64,000 nt of DNA, from assembly GCA_910587205.1 (NCBI GenBank), contig CAJULZ010000002.1, positions 1-64,000 on the forward strand, in the 5' to 3' direction. The DNA is from an uncultured Oscillospiraceae bacterium (GTDB lineage Bacteria > Bacillota > Clostridia > Oscillospirales > Oscillospiraceae). Under the pieces are notes generated by a model that was given only the letters and a program-made list of their open reading frames with translations, had not been told where the DNA came from and searched no databases. Both the position numbers and the translations under genes were made by a program. Below are positions 18,651 through 27,452 of this stretch, one piece after another (the first letter of the stretch is position 1; each line of letters opens with the position of its first letter).

Positions 18651-18714
18651 AGCAATTTTTCAAAATGACAGGGCAACCGCAGGGATTGAAAACTTAGGTA
18701 AAACAGGCTATACT
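18651..18714 (+). promoter_or_regulatory. Shared 26-bp motif and promoter of the DUF5107 gene
   Basis: The motif at 18651-18676 is identical to 13924-13949. A sigma-70-type promoter follows: TTGAAA (18686-18691), 17 bases, TATACT (18709-18714). The motif ends nine bases before the -35, the usual place for an AraC activator site. Confidence 0.7.
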
Positions 18715-18754
18715 CTTATCAAATCGGAAACATGAATTCAAGGAGGCGTCAGGG

Positions 18755-21700
18755 ATGGATAGTGTGAAGATCTGGGAAGAACAGGTCGTGCTCCCAACCT
18801 ATGAGATCGGCGAGGCGGACAAAAACCCCATGTTCCTGGAGGGCCGGGTATACCAGGGCAGCTCCGGGAAGGTGTACCCCTATCCCACCATTGAGACGGT
18901 GTCCGACGTGAAGACGGAGAAGGGATACCAGGCGGTATGGCTGGAGAACGAGTATTTGAAGGTGATGATCCTTCCCGAACTGGGCGGACGCATCCAGCGG
19001 GCCTATGACAAGACCAACGACTACGACTTCGTGTACTACAACCACGTCATAAAGCCCGCGCTGGTGGGGCTGTGTGGGCCCTGGATCAGCGGCGGCATCG
19101 AGTTCAACTGGCCCCAGCATCACCGGCCCACCACATATTTCCCGGTGGACTATCTGCTCATCGAAAATCCGGACGGATCCAAGACCTGCCGGGTGTCCGA
19201 CGTGGATCAGATGTACGGCACCCGGGGGGAGGCCAGTTTCACCCTGTACCCCGGCAAGGCGTACATCGAGATCAAAGGCCAGCTCTACAATCCCACGCCC
19301 CTGCCTCAGACCTTCCTGTGGTGGGCCAACCCCGCCGTCCCGGTGAATGAAAACACCCAGTCCATCTTTCCCCCAGACGTCCACGCGGTGATGGACCACG
19401 GCAAACGGGACGTGTCCCGGTTCCCCATTGCCACGGGGGAGTACTATAAACACGATTACAGCGCGGGGGTGGACATCTCCCGGTACAAAAATATCCCCGT
19501 GCCCACCTCCTACATGGCGGAGCGGAGCGATTTCGACTTTGTGGGCGGCTACGACTACGGCCGGGGCGCGGGCATCCTCCACGTGGCCGACCACCACATC
19601 TCTCCGGGCAAAAAGCAGTGGACCTGGGGCTGCGGCGATTTCGGCAGGGCCTGGGACCGCAACCTCACCGACGAGGACGGCCCCTACGTGGAGCTGATGA
19701 CCGGGGTGTACACCGATAACCAGCCCGACTTCACCTGGCTCAAGCCCTTTGAGGAAAAGACCTTTACCCAGTACTTCATGCCCTATAAGGCGGTGGGGGC
19801 GGTGAAAAACGCTTCCATCGACGCGGTGGTGAACCTGGAAACCGGGGCGGAGGGCGTGACTGTGACGGTGTATGCCAGCGGGAAATATCCCCATGCCCGG
19901 ATTCTGCTCACTGATGGCAGCAAGGTGCTGCTGGATGAGGAGACGGTACTTTCTCCTGTGCAGACCTATCAAAAGATGGTGCCCTGCGCGGTGGAGGACG
20001 AGACTAAGCTGACCCTGAAGGTGCTGGACGGAGCACGGGAATTGGTGTCCTATACCCCGCTGAAACGGAAGATCCCCAAGCTCCCCGATCCGGCGGAAGC
20101 AGCCAAGGACCCGGAGAAACTCATGACCTGTGAGGAGCTCTACCTCACCGGCCTGCACATCGAGCAGTACCGCCATGCCACCTACCGTCCCGACCCATAC
20201 TATCTGGAGGGGCTGAAGCGGGACCCGGGGGATATCCGGCTTAACAACGCCTACGGCTCGCTGCTGCTGCGCCGGGGACAGTTTGAGCGGGCGGAGCAGT
20301 ATTTCCGCAAGGCTCTGGAGCGGTGCACCTGGAAAAACCCCAACCCCTATGATTCCGAGCCGTATTACAATTTGGGGCTGACACTGTTCTATCAGCGCAG
20401 GCTGAACGAAGCCTTTGACGCCTTCTACAAATCCACCTGGTCCGCAGAGCAGCAGGAGATGGGGTTCTACTACCTGGCCTGCATCGAATCCATCCGCGGA
20501 AATCTGGACAGCGCATTGGAGCTGGTGGAAAAGGGCCTGGTGAAGAACTGGCACAACGTGAAGGCTCGCGGGCTGAAGGCTTATCTGCTGCGGAAGCTGG
20601 GCCGGGAGGAAGCGGCCCGGGCATGGATTGCGGAGAGCCTTGCCATCGACCCCTTCGACTACCTTTCCCGGCTGGAGCTGGTCCGGCTGGACGGCGAAGG
20701 GAGGGAGGCCGTCACGGCGCTGGCCCGGGACTTCCATGAGACCTGGCTGCGCGTCGCCCGGGATTATGCCCAGTTCGGCGCTTACGGCGAAGCTATTGAG
20801 GTACTGGAGCCGTGCGAAAAGCCATGGCCCATGCTGTACTACTACAAGGCGTACTATCAAGGAAGGCTGGGGCTGGACGATGGGGCGGCGCTGATCCAGG
20901 CGGAGAACTGCCCCGCCGCCTACTGCTTCCCCAACAAGCTGGAGGATCTGATTGTGCTGGAGTACGCCAAGGGGCACGCCGAGAAGCCGGCGAAGGCCTG
21001 CTACTACCTGGGCTGCCTGCTGTACGACAAACTGCAATACGATGCCGCCATGGAAAACTGGGAGCACTCCGCCTGGCTGGCTCCGGAGTTCCCCACTGTG
21101 TGGCGCAACCTGGCGTTGGCCTATTACAATAAACGGCATAACAGCGCAGAGGCACGGGAGGCCATGGAGAAGGCTTGGGCCTTGGCTCCCCAGGACGCCC
21201 GGGTATTCCTGGAGCTGGATCAGCTGTACAAAAAGCTGGAGATGCCTGTGGAGGAGCGTCTGGCTCGGTACGAGGCAAACCGGGATGTATTCCTGAAGCG
21301 GGACGACCTGAAAATCGAGTACGCCACCCTGCTCAACCTGCTGGGGCGCTATGGGGAGGCGTATGCGTTCATCATGGCAAACCGGTTCCACCCGTGGGAG
21401 GGCGGTGAGGGCAAGGTGACCACCCAGTACACCACTGCCCTGGTGGAGCTGGCTCGGGAGGCCATGGCCGCGGGCCGCTGGGAGCAGGCGGAGGACTATC
21501 TGCTACGCACAGCGTCCTACCCGGAGAACCTGGGTGAGGGCAAACTGGAGGGAACCAAGGACAACCACGTCAATTACTACCTGGGGCTGGTGAAGGAGCA
21601 GCTGGGGGACCTGGCGCAGGCGCGGACCTGCTTCGAGCGGGCTGCCGTGGGCACCGACGAGCCCGCCGGGATGATGTACTACAACGACCAGCCTGCCGAT

Positions 21701-22021
21701 ATGATCTATTACCAGGGCCTGGCGCTGGAGAAGCTGGACAGGCCGGTGGAGGCCAAGGCGCGGTTTAACAAGCTGCTGGACTACGGTGAGCGGCATATGT
21801 TTGACCATGTGCGGGTAAGTTATTTCGCGGTGTCCCTGCCGGATTTCTTGATCTTTGACGATGACCTGGACAAAAAGAACCGGGCCCACTGCCACTACCT
21901 CATCGGGCTGGCCCGGCTGGGGCTGGGGCAGTCCAGTGACGCAGCCGAGGCTTTTGCCGAAACGGTTCGATTGGAGCAAGCACATCAAAATGCCATTCGC
22001 TATAGGAAGATGTGCATATAA
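18755..22021 (+). CDS. DUF5107 domain protein with TPR repeats
   Basis: The 1088-residue protein has an N-terminal DUF5107 region (about 1-400). Segments such as LKVMILPELGGRIQRAYDK and WISGGIEFNWPQHHRP resemble the beta-supersandwich of sugar mutarotases and related glycosidases. From about residue 470 to the end run tetratricopeptide repeats (for example NAYGSLLLRRGQFERAEQYF and VWRNLALAYYNKR). There is no signal peptide, so it is cytoplasmic. AAGGAGG precedes ATG 18755. The shared 26-bp motif ties it to the sugar ABC operon. The biochemical role is not known to me; a carbohydrate-processing or sugar-sensing scaffold is plausible. Confidence 0.82.
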   Translation: MDSVKIWEEQVVLPTYEIGEADKNPMFLEGRVYQGSSGKVYPYPTIETVSDVKTEKGYQAVWLENEYLKVMILPELGGRIQRAYDKTNDYDFVYYNHVIKPALVGLCGPWISGGIEFNWPQHHRPTTYFPVDYLLIENPDGSKTCRVSDVDQMYGTRGEASFTLYPGKAYIEIKGQLYNPTPLPQTFLWWANPAVPVNENTQSIFPPDVHAVMDHGKRDVSRFPIATGEYYKHDYSAGVDISRYKNIPVPTSYMAERSDFDFVGGYDYGRGAGILHVADHHISPGKKQWTWGCGDFGRAWDRNLTDEDGPYVELMTGVYTDNQPDFTWLKPFEEKTFTQYFMPYKAVGAVKNASIDAVVNLETGAEGVTVTVYASGKYPHARILLTDGSKVLLDEETVLSPVQTYQKMVPCAVEDETKLTLKVLDGARELVSYTPLKRKIPKLPDPAEAAKDPEKLMTCEELYLTGLHIEQYRHATYRPDPYYLEGLKRDPGDIRLNNAYGSLLLRRGQFERAEQYFRKALERCTWKNPNPYDSEPYYNLGLTLFYQRRLNEAFDAFYKSTWSAEQQEMGFYYLACIESIRGNLDSALELVEKGLVKNWHNVKARGLKAYLLRKLGREEAARAWIAESLAIDPFDYLSRLELVRLDGEGREAVTALARDFHETWLRVARDYAQFGAYGEAIEVLEPCEKPWPMLYYYKAYYQGRLGLDDGAALIQAENCPAAYCFPNKLEDLIVLEYAKGHAEKPAKACYYLGCLLYDKLQYDAAMENWEHSAWLAPEFPTVWRNLALAYYNKRHNSAEAREAMEKAWALAPQDARVFLELDQLYKKLEMPVEERLARYEANRDVFLKRDDLKIEYATLLNLLGRYGEAYAFIMANRFHPWEGGEGKVTTQYTTALVELAREAMAAGRWEQAEDYLLRTASYPENLGEGKLEGTKDNHVNYYLGLVKEQLGDLAQARTCFERAAVGTDEPAGMMYYNDQPADMIYYQGLALEKLDRPVEAKARFNKLLDYGERHMFDHVRVSYFAVSLPDFLIFDDDLDKKNRAHCHYLIGLARLGLGQSSDAAEAFAETVRLEQAHQNAIRYRKMCI

Positions 22022-22064
22022 GGCCAAGCCGACAAGGTGGATGACCATAAAAAAGGCTACATTG

Positions 22065-22106
22065 AAATTTGAACCGTGCTGTCAGTTGGCAGTGCGGTTC
22101 AAATTT
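22065..22106 (+). terminator. Terminator after the DUF5107 gene
   Basis: The arms AAATTTGAACCG (22065-22076) and CGGTTCAAATTT (22095-22106) pair perfectly. A T-rich stretch follows (TTACATTTT). Confidence 0.75.
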
Positions 22107-22161
22107 TACATTTTACCGACCATGAAGGCTTTTTGATCATCTTAGATATTTGATTTCTCTT

Positions 22162-22257
22162 TGAAGACACTGGTGTAATCCATCGTTGCAAATTTTACAG
22201 GCTTCCCTATGTGTATGGTGCTGGTATGATGGTGACCACATAACCAGCCACAGACAG
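22162..22257 (+). repeat. Dispersed boundary repeat, copy 2
   Basis: Two conserved pieces flank a variable middle. GACACTGGTGTAATCCATC near 22165 resembles GACACTGGTGCAATTTATC near 60521. The 25-bp TGACCACATAACCAGCC piece at 22233-22257 recurs at 47726, at 3364 (diverged) and at 60594 (partial). This copy marks the left edge of the mobile-element region. From 22258 to 22619 the sequence is AT-richer than its neighbours and I see no supportable gene. Confidence 0.55.
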
Positions 22258-22619
22258 AAAAAATCGGTTCACTGGGGCCTTCTGATGTACTCAGTTTGGA
22301 GAAGTGCGGAAATTCATCTTCAGTATATATTTTCAAAAGCAGCGGGGTGAGATATCTAATTATACCCTCAGAAACAATTTATTGATTAAATTGCCGATAC
22401 AGGCTAAACAATTTTTCCTTATGGACGGTGATACAGTTCCAAGAGCCGATGGAGTGATATCTGCCCAAATTTATGTTTTCGATGACACAGTAATGGGAAT
22501 TACTCTGAAAACAAGGAATGCCAGAAAAAAGTTAATTGCACCTACCCATGCAATAACTTAGGCAGATAGATATTGAGATGCCCCCAAAGGCAATCGACCC
22601 TCGGGGGCATCCGTTGAAA

Positions 22620-22883
22620 TCATGCTGCGATGGTGTATTTCTTCCAAGGGATACACTGGGGCGGAACCTTAGCCAAAAATCTGACGATGTCTTGGCGTCC
22701 CCAATATGTGGGAATACCCCTCGCGTTTTTTGCCACCAAGACAATGGGTACATATCCAAAAACGCGAACCCCAAAGTCTTGCATATTCTCTCTGGCAACA
22801 GGGTCATGCAGAATATATGGCTTTACAGCCATGATGCCAAATGTGACGTTTTGCTCCCTGATTTTTGCACCGAGGAATTTCAC
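22620..22883 (-). CDS. Small conserved hypothetical protein (87 aa)
   Basis: The frame starts at GTG 22883, with AAGGAGGG six bases upstream. It encodes a compact protein with GAKIREQNVTFGIMAVK, PIVLVAKNARGIPTYWGR and DIVRFLAKVPPQCIPWKKY. I have seen similar short proteins in Firmicute genomic islands but know no function. Its start lies three bases past the stop of the 55-residue gene upstream, so the two form a small operon. Confidence 0.7.
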   Translation of the reverse strand: MKFLGAKIREQNVTFGIMAVKPYILHDPVARENMQDFGVRVFGYVPIVLVAKNARGIPTYWGRQDIVRFLAKVPPQCIPWKKYTIAA

Positions 22884-22886
22884 TTT

Positions 22887-23054
22887 TTATCCCTCCTTAT
22901 GTTTGGTTGGGTCAACCAACGTGAACTTGGTTACACCCGATGCGGTGGGTGGGACTCGCTTGCCCGCCACAAAGGTGTATTCGTGATTACTACCTTGTGG
23001 GCGATACTGCCCGGAAGTGGAAACTGTCTCGCCCGTCTTAACTACTTTTTTCAT
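22887..23054 (-). CDS. YjzC-like small protein (55 aa)
   Basis: ATG 23054 opens a 55-codon frame ending at TAA 22889-22887. It contains GETVSTSGQYRPQGSNHEY and GKRVPPTASGVTKFTLVD. The SGQYRP...FVAGKRVPPT layout is reminiscent of the YjzC-type small proteins of Bacilli and Clostridia. GGGAGAT precedes the start. The stop codon lies within the spacer before the 87-residue gene, whose ribosome site overlaps this gene's last codons. Confidence 0.65.
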   Translation of the reverse strand: MKKVVKTGETVSTSGQYRPQGSNHEYTFVAGKRVPPTASGVTKFTLVDPTKHKEG

Positions 23055-23133
23055 AAATATCTCCCTGGAATTGTAGTATATATTTCAAAGGAGGAACGCC
23101 CGTTCACATATCCTTTCCGCTGACAAGTCCCTA

Positions 23134-23255
23134 TTGCATTTGCCACAAAAAGCTGGTACAATGAAGTTGCCACACGACAGAGTATAGCTTTTATATGCTC
23201 TTGTCAGCACGAGGCACCGCCCTTCACTTGGCATTGGTGATCGGCGGTGTTTTTT
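23134..23255 (+). ncRNA. Possible short transcript with terminator
   Basis: On the plus strand TTGCAT (23134-23139) and TACAAT (23157-23162) are 17 bases apart. A hairpin CACCGCC/GGCGGTG (23215-23221, 23243-23249) with six T follows. There is no open frame between them. This could be a small RNA or a leader attenuator, but it rests only on promoter-like and terminator-like signals. Confidence 0.3.
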
Positions 23256-23281
23256 CGCACTCCTTTGATAACAAAAATAAA

Positions 23282-24364
23282 CTATGTTCGGATAACATTC
23301 AACAGATCATAGTAAAAAAACACTCGATTACGGGCTTTGCCGTCCGTATACAGAAGATGGAGATCCGTCAATATATTAAGATATCGAGTTGCTGTTGCCG
23401 GAGAAATATTTGTGAATTGGGTGACAACGGAGGCCGTGATTACAGGGTACTTATACAGGAGATTGACCAAATCCACAACTTTGCTGTTGCCAATCACCTC
23501 TCTTGTGCGTGCTAAATCTTTTTCATATAAGCTGTTGATGCTATCCACTACCGCGATATACTTGGTGCATTGCTGTTCAACTGTTTCAAGAAAAAACTTT
23601 ATCCAGTGGCTCCAATCATTCTTTTGGCGGATGTCATTTAGCAGGGTATAGTACTTGAACTTGTCCCGCTCCAGTGCTTCACTAATAAAAAAATAGGGCG
23701 ATTCGATTTGATTCTGCTTAAACAGATATAGTGGGATTAGGATTCTTCCTACGCGTCCATTGCCGTCCATAAAGGGATGAATGGTTTCAAACTGCGCGTG
23801 GATAATTGCTGCCCGAACCAAAGGCCTGAGTTTGTCTGCTGGGGCGTTGAGGTAGTCAACAAAGTTCTTCATTAGTCCATCGACCTTGTCCGCAGTCGGA
23901 GGGACGTATGAGATTTTTTTCCCCTGCCCGATATAGTTTTGTTCGCGTCTAAATTGTCCTGGAATCGTGGCCTTATTCCGGCGTACCTTCCCTTGCATCA
24001 ACTGCTTATGCAAAGTTAAAATAAACTCTATGGAAAAGTTTCCCCCGCGAAGGTACTGGTAACCCTGATCTGCCGCATATAAATAATTGCGAACTTCATA
24101 CATATTTTTGTCTTTTTCACTTGGATTGATCTGATCCACAAGCACCCCGTCCAATGTGGCTTGTGTGCCCTCCATCAGGGAGGACGCCAGGGCCTCTTTT
24201 TGCTGTAGCGTTGGAAGGAACCAAGAACGATCCAGCTTACTACCATCAAGTTTGCTTTTGTAAACTTCTAAGCGGGCAGTTGCATCGATCAACGCATCAA
24301 AGTAGACATCAGGGACAAGATCTGTCTCAGTAAGTGGTAGCGCCTTTGGCTCAAAAGCATTCAT
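23282..24364 (-). CDS. Fic family protein (AMPylase-type), self-inhibited class
   Basis: The 360-residue protein carries the Fic core HPFMDGNGRVGR (about residues 200-211), which transfers AMP or related groups to target hydroxyls. An N-terminal inhibitory helix motif SSLMEGTQ (about residue 60) marks the class in which the inhibitor lies in the same chain before the core. A C-terminal winged-helix-like region follows (TASVVTQFTNISPATATRYL). ATG 24364 has AGGAGG upstream and a near-consensus promoter. Such proteins are common mobile-element cargo, acting in toxin-antitoxin-like or regulatory roles. Confidence 0.9.
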   Translation of the reverse strand: MNAFEPKALPLTETDLVPDVYFDALIDATARLEVYKSKLDGSKLDRSWFLPTLQQKEALASSLMEGTQATLDGVLVDQINPSEKDKNMYEVRNYLYAADQGYQYLRGGNFSIEFILTLHKQLMQGKVRRNKATIPGQFRREQNYIGQGKKISYVPPTADKVDGLMKNFVDYLNAPADKLRPLVRAAIIHAQFETIHPFMDGNGRVGRILIPLYLFKQNQIESPYFFISEALERDKFKYYTLLNDIRQKNDWSHWIKFFLETVEQQCTKYIAVVDSINSLYEKDLARTREVIGNSKVVDLVNLLYKYPVITASVVTQFTNISPATATRYLNILTDLHLLYTDGKARNRVFFYYDLLNVIRT

Positions 24365-24383
24365 AGTACACCTCCTATCGCGA

Positions 24384-24412
24384 ATAATAGCACAATTAAA
24401 ATCAAATGTCAA
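24384..24412 (-). promoter_or_regulatory. Promoter of the fic gene
   Basis: On the minus strand TTGACA (24412-24407) and TATTAT (24389-24384) are 17 bases apart, 20 bases upstream of the start codon. This is a near-consensus housekeeping promoter. Confidence 0.75.
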
Positions 24413-24562
24413 GAGTTTTGATTCCAATTCATGTGCTTTGCAACTAAGCGGCTTAGATTTTGGAAAATCGTATATTGGAGTTCTATCAGTACTTATATAA
24501 ATGGGAAGCAGCAACCGCGTTTCTGGGCTTATGATATTTCCGCTGCGGGTAATGGAACTTTG

Positions 24563-25995
24563 TCAGCCAGCTTTGGGTTCGGCTTTCAGCTGTTCTCTCT
24601 CGGCAGCGATTTCCGCCCTCATCTCTGCTATTATATCTGCCAGCAGTTTTTCACACTCCTCCTCGCTGTGAGCGTAGACGTTGCGGGCGTGCTTTTGGCC
24701 GTCTGACCAGATCGGGGAGTACCGCCATTCCCAGAGCTTTTCGCTGATCTGGGTAACGCAGCCTGTACCAGCCTTGCGCCGCTGTCCCTTGTGGGCTTGG
24801 AAGGTGCTGGGGGCGGGTTTCCGGGGTGTCATTCCACTCCCCGCCGGTGGCTCAGCTTTACCAATGCCTTGGTCGATCTTCACTGCCGCCGTCCGGCGCA
24901 TCTCGTCGGTAACGTGGGCGTAGACGTTCAGCGTGGTGCTGCTGGAGACATGGCCAATGATGGTGGAGAGGGTTTTCACATCCATACCATGTTCCAGAGA
25001 TACTGTAGAAAATGTGTGTCTGAAGTTATGAAATCTGACCTTTTGCACCCAGCCCGCTCCAGAACTGTCTGCAGCCGCTTTCGGACAGCAGCAGGATCTC
25101 TGGGAGAGTCCTCATTGCTCGGAGAAGGGAACATCCACTTGGAATCCACGGTTTCCCTGTATGCCTTGAGGACTTCCACCACAGGGGCGGGAAGGATCAC
25201 GCTCCGATTGGAGGCTTTTGTCTTGGGCGGGGAGACCACCAGCTCTCCTTTGACCCGGTGAACCTGCCGTTCCACCCGAAGTTCCCCGGTACGGAAGTTG
25301 AGATCATTCCACTGGAGGGCACAGATCTTGCCCCGGCGCAATCCCGTGGAGAGTTCCAGCAGGAGAAGCTCAAAGCAGCCGTCTTCTTTGGCCTGGATCA
25401 GCAACCGCTGAATTTCTTCCGGGGATAGCACCTGCATCTCCCTGGCCTTGGCGGGAGGGAGACGGCAGCCGTCTGCGGGGTTGCGGAAAAGGAGCTTTTC
25501 AGAAACTGCTTTGTCCAGTGCGGCATGGAGGGTGGTATGGATGCCCCGGACGGTCTGGTCGGAGAGACCCTTGCCGTAGAGTTCAGCCCGGAGGAGCCTG
25601 CCGCTCTGCTTGAGTTTGGTGTAGAACTGCTGGATATCATTAGTTGTCAGCTTGTTCAGTTGGGTGCCGCCCAGTGCGGGGATGATGTGCTGGTAAATAC
25701 GTCGTCCGTAGGACATCTGGGTGTTGAGGCGAAGGTTAGGCTTCTTGTAGCTCTGATACCAAAAATCCAACCAATCAGCCAGGAGAATACCGGGTTTCGG
25801 CTGCTCAGGTAAGGGGGCCTGGATGCTGTCTTGCAGAGCCTTGAGCTTTGCCACACACTCGCTCTTGGTTTTTGCGAGGACATTTTTTGTAACAGGGAGT
25901 CCCTTATCATCGCAGCCGATGACCGCCCGCCCTTCCCAGCGGCCATCTTTTCTCAGGCTTATTCCGCTGTCGCCGCGTTTTCTGCGTTTTGCCAA
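24563..25995 (-). pseudogene. Tyrosine recombinase/integrase, frameshifted
   Basis: ATG 25995 opens a phage-type integrase with an AP2-like N-terminus (GISLRKDGRWEGRAV), a SAM-like core-binding domain and the catalytic domain. The first catalytic Arg is in STGLRRGKICALQW. At about 25041-25044 the frame slips in a run of four A (minus strand); one more A would restore continuity. The second half has HNFRHTF, IIGHVSSSTTLNVYAH (catalytic Tyr) and the C-terminal tail that also survives at 3433. All catalytic residues are therefore present across two frames. It overlaps the upstream recombinase fragment by 37 bases. Confidence 0.85.
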
Positions 25996-26455
25996 GGTTT
26001 CATCTCCTCTCCAAGGTAATCAGTCAGGAAGCCGCCCACGATATCGGCGGCCCGCTTTTGCATATCGCCAGTGGTGTGAGTGTAAGTGTCCAGCGTGAAG
26101 GACGCTTTTGTGTGGCCGAGGATGCCGGACAGGGTTTTGGCATCCACCCCGCTGGCCAGCGCATGGGTCGAAAATGTGTGACGTAGATCGTGGAAGCGGA
26201 TGCTGGGCAGTCCCGTTATGTCCAGAAGTTTCTTCAGCTGGTTATAGGCACTACTGGGGTTAACGGGGGCTTCGGGCCGGAGAGGGTCATGGAAAATCCA
26301 AGGAGAAAAGGACTTTTTCTTCCGCTCCCGCAGCAACTCTGCTGTGCTGGGCGGCAGGACAATTTTCCGCGTTCCGGCATAGGTCTTGGTGTCGCCCGCT
26401 ACCAGCCTGCCGCCCTTTTCCCGGTGGAGAGTGCGGAAGATGCGGAGCGGCCCCG
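25959..26455 (-). pseudogene. Tyrosine recombinase C-terminal fragment
   Basis: The minus frame ending at 25959 encodes only the catalytic half of a second, different recombinase: IRFHDLRHTFSTHALASG, GILGHTKASFTLDTYTHTT. The N-terminal half is replaced by unrelated sequence just after the end of the amidase-like gene at 26476. Tandem recombinases are usual for some conjugative elements. Here the upstream one has been truncated, so it is unlikely to work. Confidence 0.75.
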
Positions 26456-26475
26456 TCGATTCGCCGTGGCACACG

Positions 26476-27192
26476 CTATTGCAGGTACCGGGTGTAGCTG
26501 ATGTAATGGGACTGTTCCTCCAGCCACCAGCGGAAGGACTGCCCACCCCAGCGGACGTGGTTGTTTGTGCCGCTCTCGGTGATCTTGATGTACTCGTCCG
26601 TCTTGCCCACCACAACTACCACATGGTAAGACTCACAGTTTTGATACTCCACCAGGTCACCGGGCCTGAGCTGTTCCCAGTTGGGACGGTCTATTCTGCG
26701 CCAGGGGAGATTCCAAAACGCGGCATCCGAACACAGCGTGGCCCAGCCGGAGCAGTGGGTTCCCCGGTAGTAGGGCCTGCCGCTGGTGGAACGGTAGGGA
26801 ATGGGGTAGGTAGTTCCAGTGGGGTAGGTCTGTTTCAGTTGCGCCAGGGCGGCCTGCACGCGTTCCTCGGTGACAATTTGTGGAAAGGGCGTGGTCGATG
26901 CGGGAATGGTCACCGCCTCAACGTAGGGTGCGTTCGGGTCGATGTGGACGGAGTTGGTGGCGGCATCGTAGGTCACGCCGAAGTCCACTGTTCTGCCGAT
27001 ATCCCGGAGCCGAACGTAGTTGCTGCCACCAATGGCGTAGGCGGTGAGGGTTGTTTGCTGGCCGTTGATGTAGAATGTCTGTGTGCTGGGTCTGGCGGTG
27101 AGGTAGTCTGCCTCGTGAGCGGCGGGGCCGCTCAGAGCGAGACCGGCGAGGATGCCGATCCCCATAAAAATTGCTTCTCGGGTTCTGTTCAT
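26476..27192 (-). CDS. Secreted protein with copper-amine-oxidase-like stalk domain and NlpC/CHAP-like cysteine amidase domain
   Basis: ATG 27192 gives 238 residues. A signal peptide-like start (IFMGIGILAGLALSG) is followed by a copper amine oxidase N-terminal-like domain (FYINGQQTTLTAYAIGGSNY). The C-terminal region looks like a papain-fold amidase: a candidate nucleophile Cys in GTHCSGWATLCSD, LRPGDLVEY, and His in ESYHVVVVVGK. Secreted cell-wall hydrolases of this kind are often carried by conjugative elements to open peptidoglycan. The assignment of catalytic residues is inference. It abuts the truncated recombinase at its 3' end. Confidence 0.65.
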   Translation of the reverse strand: MNRTREAIFMGIGILAGLALSGPAAHEADYLTARPSTQTFYINGQQTTLTAYAIGGSNYVRLRDIGRTVDFGVTYDAATNSVHIDPNAPYVEAVTIPASTTPFPQIVTEERVQAALAQLKQTYPTGTTYPIPYRSTSGRPYYRGTHCSGWATLCSDAAFWNLPWRRIDRPNWEQLRPGDLVEYQNCESYHVVVVVGKTDEYIKITESGTNNHVRWGGQSFRWWLEEQSHYISYTRYLQ

Positions 27193-27386
27193 GCTGTGGC
27201 GCTCCTTCCAGTATGGTTGTGCTTTTGGCAAACACAACCATGCCGAAGGGGCTCCGGGAAGTCAAGAACAATTAGCGCAACAGCGTGGAGAAAACAGCGA
27301 TGCAAACGAAGCAGATTGCATAGCGCCAACGTGCCCTTTATTGTTTTCTGCGGTGCAGGTTTTGCGCGGCCACACCCAGGATTCGT

Positions 27387-27415
27387 TTGCAAGCATCCGC
27401 CGTCTGTGCTATACT
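27387..27415 (+). promoter_or_regulatory. Promoter of the HipA-like gene
   Basis: TTGCAA (27387-27392) and TATACT (27410-27415) are 17 bases apart and lie 38 bases before the chosen start. Confidence 0.65.
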
Positions 27416-27452
27416 GAACCCACATAAACGTGATTGGATGGGAGGGAACCGT

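Noticed and set aside
18749..21391. Open frame of 880 codons on the minus strand
   Set aside because: It is antisense to the DUF5107-TPR gene, has no ribosome site, and its composition (many Leu, Val, His, Gln) is that of the complement of GC-rich coding DNA.
22304..22561. Possible 85-codon gene
   Set aside because: No ribosome site and no recognisable pattern; starts inside repeat-associated sequence.
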